Shown: in pieces, positions 10,287 through 20,856 of the stretch | How the letters are laid out: each line of letters begins with the position of its first letter | How positions within the stretch are numbered: position 1 is the stretch's first letter | Source of the DNA: Kingdonia uniflora | Taxonomy: Eukaryota; Streptophyta; Magnoliopsida; Ranunculales; Circaeasteraceae | Length of the DNA: 64,000 bases | Reading direction: 5' to 3' | Assembly: GCA_014058105.1 (NCBI GenBank) | Contig: JACGCM010000337.1 | Location: 59,831-123,830, forward strand | Notes under the pieces: generated by a model | What the model was told of the DNA's origin: nothing | The model's database searches: none | Seen by the model: the letters and a program-made list of their open reading frames with translations, nothing else | Position numbers and translations under genes: made by a program

Positions 10287-12874
10287 CTACTTCCCGAAAG
10301 TCACAGATGCATCAATTCTCGTACCCTCCCCAGTCACAATTTGTCTCCCTTCTTTAAGCTTACTCTTTGTAAGAGTACCAATTTTTGATGTAATACGCTC
10401 CAAATACTCAGTCCGTACTAGTTGCATGTCACATTGCACACCATTTGTGATCAGGTTGTCATAAACTGTGTCTCTTTCTTTTTCCAATCTCTTGAACTTT
10501 GACATAAAAAAATGTATTGTCATCATTTCTCTGGCATGCATATCACTTGCCTCACGCTTAACCTTGTCAGGGACAACGATCTCCGCAATTTTCCCCTTAG
10601 CTTTATTCAGCATCACTTCTAAAGTTTTATAGCGATCTTCCATCACCTTTATTTATCCACAGAAGCTTTGTTACATGCTACCATTACCGTCATGAATTGG
10701 TCCATTTCTCCCAACACAACCATCGATTCCTCCGACATGAACTGATTATGATCCCTCTCAATAACATCTGCGTTCAAACTTTGCTCAACCATATTAAGAT
10801 CCACCTCCAATTTGGTCTCCGAGCTAATCAGTTCCCCAATTTCCTTTTGGTACTCCAAAATGTTTAACTCCAACACTTGAACTGCACCCTCTAAAATCTC
10901 TATCTTAAGCTAATATTTTTTATTAATTCATTTTGTTCATTGTTGGCTTCTTATAACTCTTTACCCTAATATTAGACGCATACCACATTCCATCAAATTT
11001 ACGAGCACGCCCATCTACTTCCCTCGCCGCATCTCGCATATCAACTACTTCCGCTTCAAGTGCATTTGTACATACTTGTAAGCATTTAACACTATCTTCT
11101 TCTTTCTTCAAACTCGCCAACAAATCTGTCATTTTACTTCGCGCAAGTATAAGTTCTGCCTCCTACCGGTTTACTTGTTCCGAACTATTACTTGTATGAC
11201 ATTAAATTTTTTCAATATCCAACTCTTTTTTCTTTACAACCTCTTTCAATTCCACCATTTTTTTCTGCAAAATGGCTAATTCTGCCTCTTTATCTTCCAA
11301 TTGTTCAGTCACACGACCCACTATGCCTTGCTCTTCAGTTACCCTCACCTTCATTTTTACATTTAACTCCGCAACACTTTTTAGTGCTTCCTGATGAAAA
11401 TTTAAATCAGTGTTTAATTTTTCATTTAGCACATGCAACGCTTTACACTGGCTTTGAACCTCTCCCATTTACCCCTGCAGCAATAGTTAACTTTCACATA
11501 CATACTAGCTCGTGTATCAAAACAGTTTACATATTACAGTTAATAATTTTACTCAACAATCTAATACTTGAGTACTATTAATCCACATCTTTATATTATC
11601 ATCATAGAGAACAAATTTTATTTATCATCAAAACATTGACACACGTGCTATGCATATGCAAGTCGGTGAAAACTTAACTACTTTACTTTCGCTCCCTCGA
11701 GCTATGAGAGGACTACCCCCTATCTCCCGAACTCCTTGACCTATCTGCCTGTACATCCAACTGAGCTATAAAGGTCACCATCTCTTATTGGCATTGTTTT
11801 CGCCGCAAGCGAGGTATCAAGCTCTCGACCTCCTCCTCGTCATCCCCTGACAAATTTGGCGCCGATCTAGGAGCTGGTTTTTCAACAACTTTTTCCTCTT
11901 GATCCTTTGTAAACCCCATATTTTTAGCTTTTTCATTCTCTACGTCAAAATCTTTCCCATAATTTATCAGATATTTCCTAAACTTATTCTCTACCCTCTC
12001 CAACTCCCCTCCATAAAACTCAATCACACTTTCTATATGACGTTCATGGTTCGTTCGAGCTGCGACCTTTACTCGTGATGGATACAAGTGCTCCCTCAAT
12101 TGCATATGTGCCTTGTACAGACGCTTACACTTTCCTTCTGCAATGCACCCAATGCTTTCAAATTGCCTTCTACCTTCTTTCTAACAGTTGTTTTCTTTGT
12201 CAATTAATTTACCACGGGCGTTTTTTACTCCATACTTTGCGTCAGCACATTCTGTAACTCCTTTACCTCACCCTCTAATTTTCTTTGCACCTCTATATGT
12301 TATTTCCTTATTTTGAAAAATAAAATTCTCACTGATCTTCGATCCAACATAAAGCCAAGAGTATCAGGTAAGGGTCCTATATCACCCCATATAACAAACA
12401 CACCAACTCGAGCTGAGCATTTTTTTGCCTCTACACTATGACGATTACGTACTTCTTGAGCTATAAACAAAACTCGAACTGGGTCAGGCATTACACCCCT
12501 TTCCTTCAAAAGTTATACATAAGCTTCTTTTAAACCCCACTTGCTATCTACTTCAGCCTCAAAATGCAGTGTTAGAGTTACCAAAAACTTCTAACACCTA
12601 GCTTTATTACTTGGGTCAATAAAACAAGTTAAATCTTTAGGTTTTTGTACTAATACCCCCCTCTCCTCCTCTCTTTTTTTAAAACCTCATCCCTCTTTAT
12701 TTTTATTTTTGCATGTCTACACTGTAGATCATATAATTCCTTAAAAAAATTCTCTGAATTAGAATTAAGCTGTATTTTCTCATACTCAATTTTATTTAGT
12801 ACTTGCTGTATACGAATCACAGAATCCCTCGCTCTACACAACGATCTCTCCAGAGTGGAAACAGTTTTTCTCAA
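10287..12874 (-). pseudogene. Antisense coiled-coil frames in the Tat-like element, distal part
   Basis: Seven consecutive minus-strand frames (12650-12874, 12300-12509, 11785-12105, 11202-11468, 10923-11132, 10649-10876, 10287-10646) are rich in Glu, Lys and Arg with heptad-like Leu/Val spacing. Examples are VMLNKAKGKIAEI and ELNVKMKVRV. Their plus-strand complements give low-complexity peptides, so the minus strand is the coding-like one. They are separated by short AT-rich gaps with GT/AG signals and may be exons of one long coiled-coil protein. I recognise no enzyme domain. Antisense frames after pol are known from Retand/Tat-type elements. Their function is not established from this sequence. 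Confidence 0.5.
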
Positions 12875-13298
12875 CCGCTCTATCTCCTACACAGATTATA
12901 AATTTATTGTTATCATACAAGCATTCAAACAGAGAACAATAAAAAGATGTTTATCAAACTTAACAGTTCTGGAACACATAGAACACAATCTCATCAAAGT
13001 CACGACATAACATAATGGTTCAAAAAAAAATACCACAATATGATTAAATATTATTGTCAGTCTCTACCCCAGATGGAGGATCCACTTTAGTATCAGTAAC
13101 TCAAACTTTCTCAGTTTGCAGAGTAGGTACATTGACTGGAGTAGCAATATCTTCCACCAGTTCATCTTCTGTATCTGAAGAAAAGACTATTTCATAATAC
13201 CTGCCAGTTCGGCCGAGATCGATATCAGCAGCATTCAACCCAAAATGACGATAAGATTGGATCAGATGGTTTCTCTCTGCCCTTATCTCTATGAATGT

Positions 13299-13936
13299 TT
13301 ATGACATAGTCTCCTCGCGCTCAGATAACTCTACATACCGCACTTCAGATGCCTTCAACTCTTCGGCCTTGCTCTCTTTCTCTTTCTTAAGCTCCTCCTC
13401 GAGCTCCTTCATACGAGCTGCTTGGGCATCGAACCTGTGAGTAAGCTCTCTGAACTCCTGGTTCGTCATCTTAATAAAACTTGCAGCCCCCTTCACCAGC
13501 ATCGAGAGCTACCAATACAAGAAACAAGATCAGACATACATATATATAAATCACAATATAGCAGGTAGAGAGTATCAGTATGTACACCCGTTGTTTGCTC
13601 TTGAAACATATCTTCGAGCTGTTGTGGCTCGGTCCCCACCATCTTAAAATACCTTTGCTCCATTTCTCTCAGCTTAACTACAGTTTTAGCACTAGTATGG
13701 TTACTGCCTTCGAGGTCATGTTGTTTCCTTTTCAGCGACCTCTTGTCCGCCTCTAAAGGAGCGACCTCATTCACTACTTGCTCCACCACTACACCTTCAG
13801 TAGCAAGCTTACCGCCCTCAGTCCCTTGGGCCACCACCACACTAGAAGGAGAAGCTTCTGGTGCTGCCCTTTTCAGCCTCCAAAACTTTCGCTCCACGCT
13901 CGTACTCTCTGGCACAGGCGGAGGGACATCAGTCAA
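13299..13936 (-). pseudogene. Antisense frames: Pro/Ser-rich start, then coiled coil
   Basis: Frame 13493-13936 begins MTDVPPPVPES, passes a basic KRSLKRKQ patch and enters a helical Glu/Gln-rich stretch (EMEQRYFKMV). A GT splice-donor-like site follows EQTTG near 13585. An AG precedes the next coiled-coil frame near 13513 (KELEEELKKEKESKAEE at about 13359-13409). This suggests a spliced junction. The pair looks like the middle of the antisense protein. Confidence 0.45.
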
Positions 13937-13996
13937 GCCCCCTAAAAGAAGAAGGGTCTTCTTCTTCTCAACCTTAGCTCAATTCTCGTGAGCTCG

Positions 13997-14700
13997 TTAC
14001 ACTTTGGGAACTCTAAAATTTACCCTTTTATCTCTGCGGATATTTAACTCACCAAGTACTTCCTTTAACTTGACCTGCTCAAGGGCTACGCAGTCGAACA
14101 AGCTCGTGTTATCATAAAAGAATTTGGGATCAGGACCTGAAAAAAAAATCATGAAAATGTTTAGCAGCTCGAAGGAAACCTCATAGTTGGTCAAGTTGGC
14201 ATATGTTACTTACTCAGATTATAATATTTATAGTTCAGGATGAGCGTTGGTTCATCTGGAACCTGTATACAATTGCCCTTATCCATACAAGATGGTTCTT
14301 CTATGGTCTGCCAGCAGATTCGAAGTCAAAAAATTTTGGGCTAGAGGAGTTACTAAATAGGTAACCACTATTACCACCTTTAACAAACTTCATTCTATAA
14401 AATTTTAGCACGTCATCTGCTACGAACTATTTGGCAGTTCCGCGCTCATTATTTCAGATACATTCCCATTTAATTGGGCAGGGCAGCACTGCAATGCATT
14501 CATATCCATTTTTAAATAAGGTCAGATGAATCTTAAGGCCATATACGACCTGGTTTAGATCGCACAAAAACCCATCATTCGGGCCTGTCATCTCCGCTCC
14601 ATTATAGTACGTAATTTCTACGTCTTCCCTAATACTTTTCTCCTTTTCCACATATCCAGACTGGGAACTTGGTAGTATACCCCTTCTTCCCATTTTCCTG
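13997..14700 (-). pseudogene. Antisense frames resembling the plant 'putative gypsy type transposon' domain
   Basis: The readable pieces are DGFLCDLNQVVYGLKIHLTL (about 14525-14584) and a KFVKGGNSGYLFSN stretch (about 14346-14387). A short helical frame follows at 13997-14194. The order (acidic entry, DL..VV.GL.IHL.., then a W/Y-rich K-G-x-x-G-Y-L-F segment) resembles the domain found in antisense or accessory proteins of large plant gypsy elements. Stops interrupt it near 14450 and 14305. The family call is a recognition by eye. Confidence 0.4.
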
Positions 14701-14746
14701 GTACCAAGGTCTTAAACCATAGGCCTTGCTCCATCACATAATTTCC

Positions 14747-15049
14747 CTACTCTCCTTTTACCTTCTTTTTCAATTTCAAAAATTCTTTCCCAATATTTAC
14801 TCCTTCAGGATATCTGAAAAATGTCTTATCTTTCACCCCTATATCATCTTCCTCTACAAAATTATTTACTTCACTAGTTTCTCCAACCTCCATACCTACA
14901 GTAACTTCCCTCCTATCTACAGTTTCTTCCATACCACTACAATCGCCCTCCCTACCTGACGATGATATTTCCTCTAAACTAGATGACACTATAAATTTAC
15001 CCATAGACTTTATGTTTTTTGAATGCATACTAGACCTACAAGTATACAC
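14747..15049 (-). pseudogene. Antisense acidic frame, 100 codons
   Basis: A Ser/Glu/Val-rich acidic frame (EETVDRREVTVGMEVGETSE) ends in a basic helix (KEFLKLKKKVKGE). No family is recognised. It lies between two other antisense frames and may be an exon or disordered linker of the same product. Confidence 0.3.
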
Positions 15050-16168
15050 AATATTTTATTATTTTCTCTACATATATGATTCAACACTTACACAATTACA
15101 TGTTATACCATACACACAGTAGAAACAACCCCACTTATACTTTTTACCCAGTCAAGGCATTTATTATCAAACTTTCCAACATGATAGAAAATCATTTTTC
15201 AACTTTCTCTCTTCTTCTCCAAAAACAATTTTCTCTCTCTAAAGTTTGTTCCCATACCCAAAGCTTTTGCAAACATAAAAATATAGGCGAACAATCATTC
15301 CTTAGCCACCTACATTACCAAATTTGAAATCCCCAAATCATTTGCATTCAAAGGCGATGAACATACAACATCATATACAGAGTACTATACAATACAATCA
15401 ACATAGAGGAACAAAATTTACTAACCTGTACTAGAAGATCTGTAATCTTTTACTTTACCAACAACTTTCATAGAGCGTGATTGCTTACGTTGTTTCTCCA
15501 ACACAATTTTATCACCAGATAAAGCTTTCTCAATGAGATTACACTCAGAACTCAAACATTTCTTCTCTCTAGAAACACTGGTTACACTACTTTTTTCTCT
15601 CTCTATAACTGTAGATAATGAGGGAGAGAGAGACGAGTTTTTATACTCTCCATCGGTTTATGAAATGACGGCTCTTTCAAACACATATCATCCACCCCTA
15701 CTGCCCCTACAGGCATATTTTTTCGTCTCACAACATCATCATGACTTCTGTGATAACGTCTATTGTTATCAAGTATATCTCTACCTTCAGCTATTAAATA
15801 ATTTCTTCCCTCTTTCCCAAGACAATCTAAACGATCCATTACCTTACTTTTATACTTAACCAAAATCGTACCATAATATACGTCATTCCTAAAATAGCTA
15901 AATATTCAAAATTCAATATTATATGCACAGCTGTTAAAATTAGACAACTGTAATCCACAATATTCGACACATGAGCAGTTCAGCAAACACATTGATCTTA
16001 TTTTTTCTAATTCACAGATTCAATCTGTATTATTCTACATTCAACAGGTAACAAAAACATAATACGACAAACAGATTACTTATTTATTTCGAGCTCTCAA
16101 AGTTTGAGCTTACAATCACATGTAGTTACATTTAAAGCAACCCGGATGATTCACTTCACCATATGGCA

Positions 16169-16480
16169 TTATCTCCCCTCCTGCTGCTCTCTCATCCTCT
16201 TCAGCAAGTTTGTCCTGTGCAATTCTCGAATAGCTTCCTCCCACAAGGTGGCATCTAACAACAACTCGCGAAACACATCACACCAAAAAAAATGATCATA
16301 CTCTACACGCCTACCTTCGTCATCTAACCCACCCAACTTCAACGGCCACTCGGGTAGCACAACATTATAAGGTAACAGGCAAAAATAGCGATCACGGAGT
16401 TTAGCCACTTTGATGTTCAACCTACCTTCCGTTGCATGACGAACACGCTGAGAACGTTTCCTCACCATGATAACTTCCAA
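16169..16480 (-). pseudogene. Antisense frame with folded-protein composition, 103 codons
   Basis: The frame begins MEVIMVRKRSQR and includes AKLRDRYFCLLPYN and a WPLKLGGLDDEGRR stretch, then a helical end (WEEAIRELHRTN). The aromatic and charged residue mix is protein-like. The plus-strand alternative is not. I do not recognise the family. Confidence 0.4.
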
Positions 16481-17532
16481 TCAACCAATAGCAGGCTTTT
16501 CTGCACAAGATATAAGGCATAGCAGATAAGGATCAACAATTTATATAACCATCATGAAGATCTATTTGCACTGCTGAAGTCGTCTCCCCAATAAATTTTG
16601 AGGGAAGATATATTTTACAAGAACACATTTTCGAAAAAAAGAATATCAGCAGAAGTCAGAGAATATTTTGACAGCTACTACTTCCCATTCTGCGAAGGAT
16701 ATCCTCAGATCTTATTTGCATGCTTCGTACAGATGACACATCCGCAAAGATGAAGTTCGCACCGAATATTTAAATAGCTCTAGAAGTAGCTCCAACAAAA
16801 GAAACAACAACTTCTGCACATACCAATCTCCTCTCAATTGATACAATCATACTAGCCACTTGTCTGTTTGCCTTCACCAAACGACCTCATTACATTTTTA
16901 GACTCCCCTTTTTTAACCTCATTTCCTAGTATTTTCACTGATAACAATATAAAGTGTTTATCGCACCAACATATTTCCAAACTTCCTTTTCACTATTTTT
17001 ACTTTCTCACATTTTGATTCATCCACAGTTCGAATTATTATTCTCAGTTCCCAATACCCAACAAGTCATTTCGCAAGAAGGCTAGACATATAAATTGAAG
17101 TTCGAAATACAGTACAACATCGACAAAACAAGAATAACTCATTAGCTCGAATATTTCTTATATCTCAGAATTTACATAATACTTTGCAGATAGCAAATCT
17201 TCCAGACATTTTTACAGATCATTTTATAGACTACATTACATCAGTTCACAGCCTGAAACTCTTCTTCAAGAAAAGAAAATTGCAGCAATAGAGCCTGAAG
17301 ATGAAAAATTGAAGCATGCTTCCAATCTTTGTTCTTCTGCAAGAATGGCCCAAGGAATCTAGGAACTTGAAATCACTGAGGGAGTTAAGGTGTCAGTGCT
17401 TGAACCAAACCTTAGTAGAAGGATCTTCTTCACGACAAGAGACGATGATTATGCGGAAGAAAAAACCTTCTCTGCCACCGTCTCTTCTACCATAACCCTC
17501 ACCACCCGCGTAATAGAAAAGGAAGAAGGGTC

Positions 17533-17904
17533 CTATTTTTTAGAAAGAACCCACTCACCAGCAGGGTACCGGAGAAACTCCCTTGGACGAACGTCTGTCG
17601 TTTCACCTTCAATTATAACAGCCTCCTCTACCAGCAGACGCAGTCCATTTCTACGCTCCTCCGATGTCAACAAATAATGGAAGCCCACCATTTGATGATC
17701 ATCCTCCGCCTCCACCACCTCTTCATATGTCATACCGTGGAAGGTAGGACTCACTGGAATTAGCGTAGGAAGACTCATAAACTTATTCCTAAAGTATCGG
17801 AACCTTAGTTCTTCTACTTTTGCAAGAATCCTAGTCTCCAGAGATTGTCGTCTAATGGTTACTATCCTCTCAATCGGAGGAGGGTTGCAGACAGCATAAG
17901 GCAA
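17533..17904 (-). pseudogene. Antisense frame, 123 codons, likely 5' end of the antisense product
   Basis: The frame starts MPYAVCNPPPIERIV and contains SLPTLIPVSPTFHGMTYEEV and a helical SEERRNGLRLLVEEAV stretch. It is the most upstream of the minus-strand frames and sits about 310 bp inside the 3' LTR, so an antisense promoter in or near that LTR would be needed. No family is recognised. Confidence 0.4.
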
Positions 17905-18201
17905 GGTACAGAAGAAAAAGGTTAGAAAGTCAGAGAAACACTTGGTTAATCACAAATGCAACAGCAAACCACAGTACTATTTATACTATCATTAACATTA
18001 AAGCCGACTTTCCAAATTCCCAACGTTAGAAGGAATTCCCATGTACCAAACTTGACCAGAACCATTGGTTCTAGGAGACCCAACAACCACAATAGATATT
18101 CATGAAGACGCATTAGAAATGATTCCCCAATATTAATTACAGCATTAATGAAGCTTCTCAACCAACACCACTCGTTCACAATGCTTCTCGTGCTCTTGGC
18201 T

Positions 18202-18214
18202 GAGAAGGGGCGGT
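18202..18214 (+). other. Polypurine tract of the Tat-like element
   Basis: A GAGAAGGGGCGGT-type purine run lies immediately before the 3' LTR start at 18215. Confidence 0.65.
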
Positions 18215-18782
18215 TGTAGTGGCTTATTCTGCATCTCGAACTCAAGTTCCAACATCGACCATCATACATTTACTCGACCTCGTCAACATACACGTGGTAC
18301 ATTTATGGCACATTACAACTACAAAGTTTTACTTATTATTCTCGACCTTTACATCAACAGCTCAAATCAACAAACACTCTGTCATTAATGAAGCCGTTAC
18401 AAGACGGGAAAATCAGACCATTACACAATCAGTTCAAAGACTCACCAAATCTATATTGTAACGTTCATCATTAAGAATAATAATGGTCGTCTAACGGTCA
18501 TATTAAAAAACCTATAAATAAGACAAGAGAATTTCATATGAAAGACGGATAAATCCTCACTCAAACACTCTATACAGAATTGTTCATAACATCATTTATA
18601 ATAGCTAGCAACCTTCAACAAAATCTCTCTCTCTTTCCAAATCCTCAAGAGAGGTCATGGTTTTTAACCTATTCAGAGGTTTTCCACGCTAAACTTTGTA
18701 TTAGCAATTCTCATCATACACTAACGTTCTGATTATTTTTGGTGTAAAGGCTAAAATCGTATTACGAAATTAGGCTATTACA
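18215..18782 (+). repeat. 3' LTR of the Tat-like element (568 bp)
   Basis: It starts TG and ends CA, and matches 3455-4027 along its full length. Differences are mainly transitions plus a shorter CT run. Flanking ATACC (18783-18787) repeats the five bases before the 5' LTR. Confidence 0.9.
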
Positions 18783-19684
18783 ATACCAAGGATCAAACTT
18801 CAACTTACGATCAGTTTCCAAAAATAAACCAACTTAAAAAATACCCCATAAAAGAATATCACCAGTAGTATTAAGAGAGTTGCCTGGCAACATCAAAGTT
18901 CATTAACTCCTGCCAACCCACAAGCATAATTATGAAACTATAACTTAAGGAAGCAATAATCGTCGAATAAAAGCCGACATAAATCATCAATCACAGAAAG
19001 AACCAGCACCAAATATTCCATCAACTTCAAATATAATTGTAGCAGCCAAATACGAAGAAAAACTTCAAATTCGAAGAAAGCCAAGTAAGATCTTATGGCA
19101 GTAGACTATTACAGACATAATCGCTTTAGAGTTTCAGATCTCACCGAAGAATCCAATTAAAGGTTCACAAACAGAACCTGGTTCTCATCAAATACTTCCA
19201 ATTTGATTAGATAATTCACAAAAGGAACTTGGTTCTCCTTGGTCAACAGCAACATAGTAAGGGAGAGAGAACCGATACTCAAAAAGAGATTCTAAAATTA
19301 GGAGGGACTCCCAAAAATCATGGGAGAAGCCACCAAAAAATTGAGGGGGTGTTAAACCCTGATCAAAAAGGTTTTTGGTCAAACTGATTATGGGCAATGA
19401 CAAGAAACCCCTATATGGGTTTAAGGAACCCTAAGTTAAAATGATGGGTCTATCGTATATACTATGGAAAGAGAAATTCATAATTCATGGATCTTACTGT
19501 TGAAGCAGTAGAGAAAGAAAAATAGTCACGAGAATGAATTCTCATAGACTAGAAGCAAATATGCGAGACAAAGAAAAATAAATAAATAAATTACCCGGCA
19601 CTTGAGTAATCCGGTGGCGGCGTGCCACCGACGGAAGCAACAAAATTTTAAGTTGTCTTCAAGAACGTATTCGCTCTGATATTA
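18783..19684 (-). mobile_element. LARD copy A, right part of the interior
   Basis: This block is non-coding. Its right end (about 19590-19684) matches LARD B 34045-34141: a CGG-rich stretch, then TTCAAGAACG, then the primer-binding site. The last 12 bases (19673-19684) read, on the minus strand, TAATATCAGAGC, close to the TGGTATCAGAGC complement of initiator tRNA-Met used by copia elements. Confidence 0.65.
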
Positions 19685-19960
19685 TGTAAAAATAAATAAG
19701 ATGAGAGTTTATTCACTCTTAAATTTATAATAGATTATAACCTAGCCTCTTTTATATAATAGGAGTTCTTTAAGCTACTTCTATTCTTACCCAATGTGGA
19801 ACTAAAGTAGATATGTGTAGTTACAAACACTCCCCCTCATGTTCATACGAACATAATGTAGAAATCTACTAAATCTAGATTATTCTAGACATATACTTGC
19901 ATAGTAAGTAACTTTATATTGTGCTCCACATGTTGCATCATATAGACATATATTCAACTA
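19685..19960 (-). repeat. LTR of LARD copy A, atypical
   Basis: It starts TGTAAAAATAAATAAG as in LARD B. Later it has the shared phrase ACTTGCATAGTAAGTAAC and a GTGCTCCA segment. In the middle, at about 19823-19840, it contains ACAAACACTCCCCCTCATG, which looks like an LTR end plus a reverse polypurine tract. Either the LTR is chimeric or two element copies abut here. The right border is approximate. Confidence 0.45.
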
Positions 19961-20463
19961 CAATCATATCTCAAAGCCGTAGAGGTTCAAGGATCCATGT
20001 AGACAAGTAAATAACATATGTCCAAACTTTTAGTCTCAAATCGACGTGGAGCTGGTTCACCGGTTTACTTAATTCATCCAGGGTCTGCCCAAATCCTGTG
20101 GTTTCAGTCATTGACGGATATCCTTTACATTAATCAAAATTCCAACATTCAGACATTGCACTAAAAATATCAAGATACTGTGAGAACATTTCAGAAAACG
20201 TAAGAAAATATCTTGTTAAACCATCGATTGTATTTTACAGTCTCTGCACAATCTTCAGAATTACAGAGGTGAGAGAAGACCCAGTACAAACAATTACAAC
20301 TCAATATCCTTAAATGTACATAACGTGGAGCGAAATCAAGTTCTGTTCACAAAAGCAAAATCATTAAAGTACAATGTTGACACTATCAAACAGTGGAATA
20401 AGGGGATTACCTATTGACACTATCAAATCGTGGAATAAGGAGATTAGCCGTGGAATAAGGAGA
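19961..20463 (-). other. 3' flank of the sphingomyelin-synthase-like gene
   Basis: This stretch lies between LARD A and the stop codon of the gene and should hold its 3' UTR. A GTGGAATAAGGAGATTA-type phrase is repeated three times between about 20393 and 20466, with an intervening ATTGACACTATCAAA repeated twice. The last copy overlaps the stop codon. No other coding signal is seen. Confidence 0.5.
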
Positions 20464-20856
20464 TTAACCGTCGCTTGTAGTCACCAATGTCACAATAACA
20501 ACGACAAGGGCCAATAAGATGATGCCACAACCGTATAAAATAGTTTTTAGTGAAGCTTCTTGGTTACTTTCATCGCTCGACTCAACCTCTTCAAGTAGAT
20601 TTCTTACCTTGTCCACATCTGCGTCTTTTGCAGCTTGAAGTAGAGGGCCTTGAATCTTTTCGAGCTTAACTAGTCTTCTGTTCAAGGACAAATCCTTAGC
20701 AGACCAGAGAAAACCAGTAATCTTCCACAAAAATATGCCAACGTAGAAGGCCAAGACGCAGTCAACGCTGTAATGATATCTTTCTCGTATCTCTCTCTGA
20801 GCACTGTGAAACACCAGAGTCCATATAAGAGCAGATGTCCATCCTCCATAAGCTTC
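20464..20856 (-). CDS. Exon 4 of the sphingomyelin-synthase-like gene
   Basis: The acceptor is TGTGGCAG before GAAGCTTATGG. The exon encodes [12 protein letters not shown], then [13 protein letters not shown] with the second catalytic His and the Asp. An acidic linker ([13 protein letters not shown]) and a hydrophobic [13 protein letters not shown] segment come before the stop at 20464-20466. Confidence 0.9.
   Translation of the reverse strand, partial: EAYGGWTSALIWTLVFHSAQREIRERYHYSVDCVLAFYVGIFLWKITGFLWSAKDLSLNRRLVKLEKIQGPLLQAAKDADVDKVRNLLEEVESSDESNQEASLKTILYGCGIILLALVVVIVTLVTTSDG

Larger units (their letters stand above)
3455..18782 (+). mobile_element. Tat-like Ty3/gypsy retrotransposon, 15.3 kb, complete ends
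   Basis: Both LTRs (3455-4027 and 18215-18782) begin TG and end CA. The five bases ATACC occur at 3450-3454 and again at 18783-18787, an exact target duplication. A primer-binding-site-like sequence follows the left LTR and a polypurine tract precedes the right one. Gag, protease, reverse transcriptase, RNase H, a second RNase H-like domain and integrase can be followed from about 4.3 to 9.4 kb. The second RNase H-like domain and a very long region between pol and the 3' LTR are features of the Tat lineage. All frames are broken. The LTRs agree at roughly nine positions in ten by eye, so the insertion is not recent. Confidence 0.9.
2535..19960 (-). mobile_element. LARD copy A: non-autonomous copia-like LTR element, split twice
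   Basis: Two blocks, 2535-3454 and 18783-19684, match in order the interior of the intact relative LARD B (31279-34410). The first block resembles 32430-33000. The second ends, like LARD B, in a GC-rich CGGCGG stretch, the phrase TTCAAGAACG and a primer-binding site. A Tat-like gypsy element (3455-18782) separates the blocks, and the gypsy remnant ending at 2534 interrupts the left block. The element's left LTR is outside the window. No gag or pol frame is present in either block. Confidence 0.7.
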
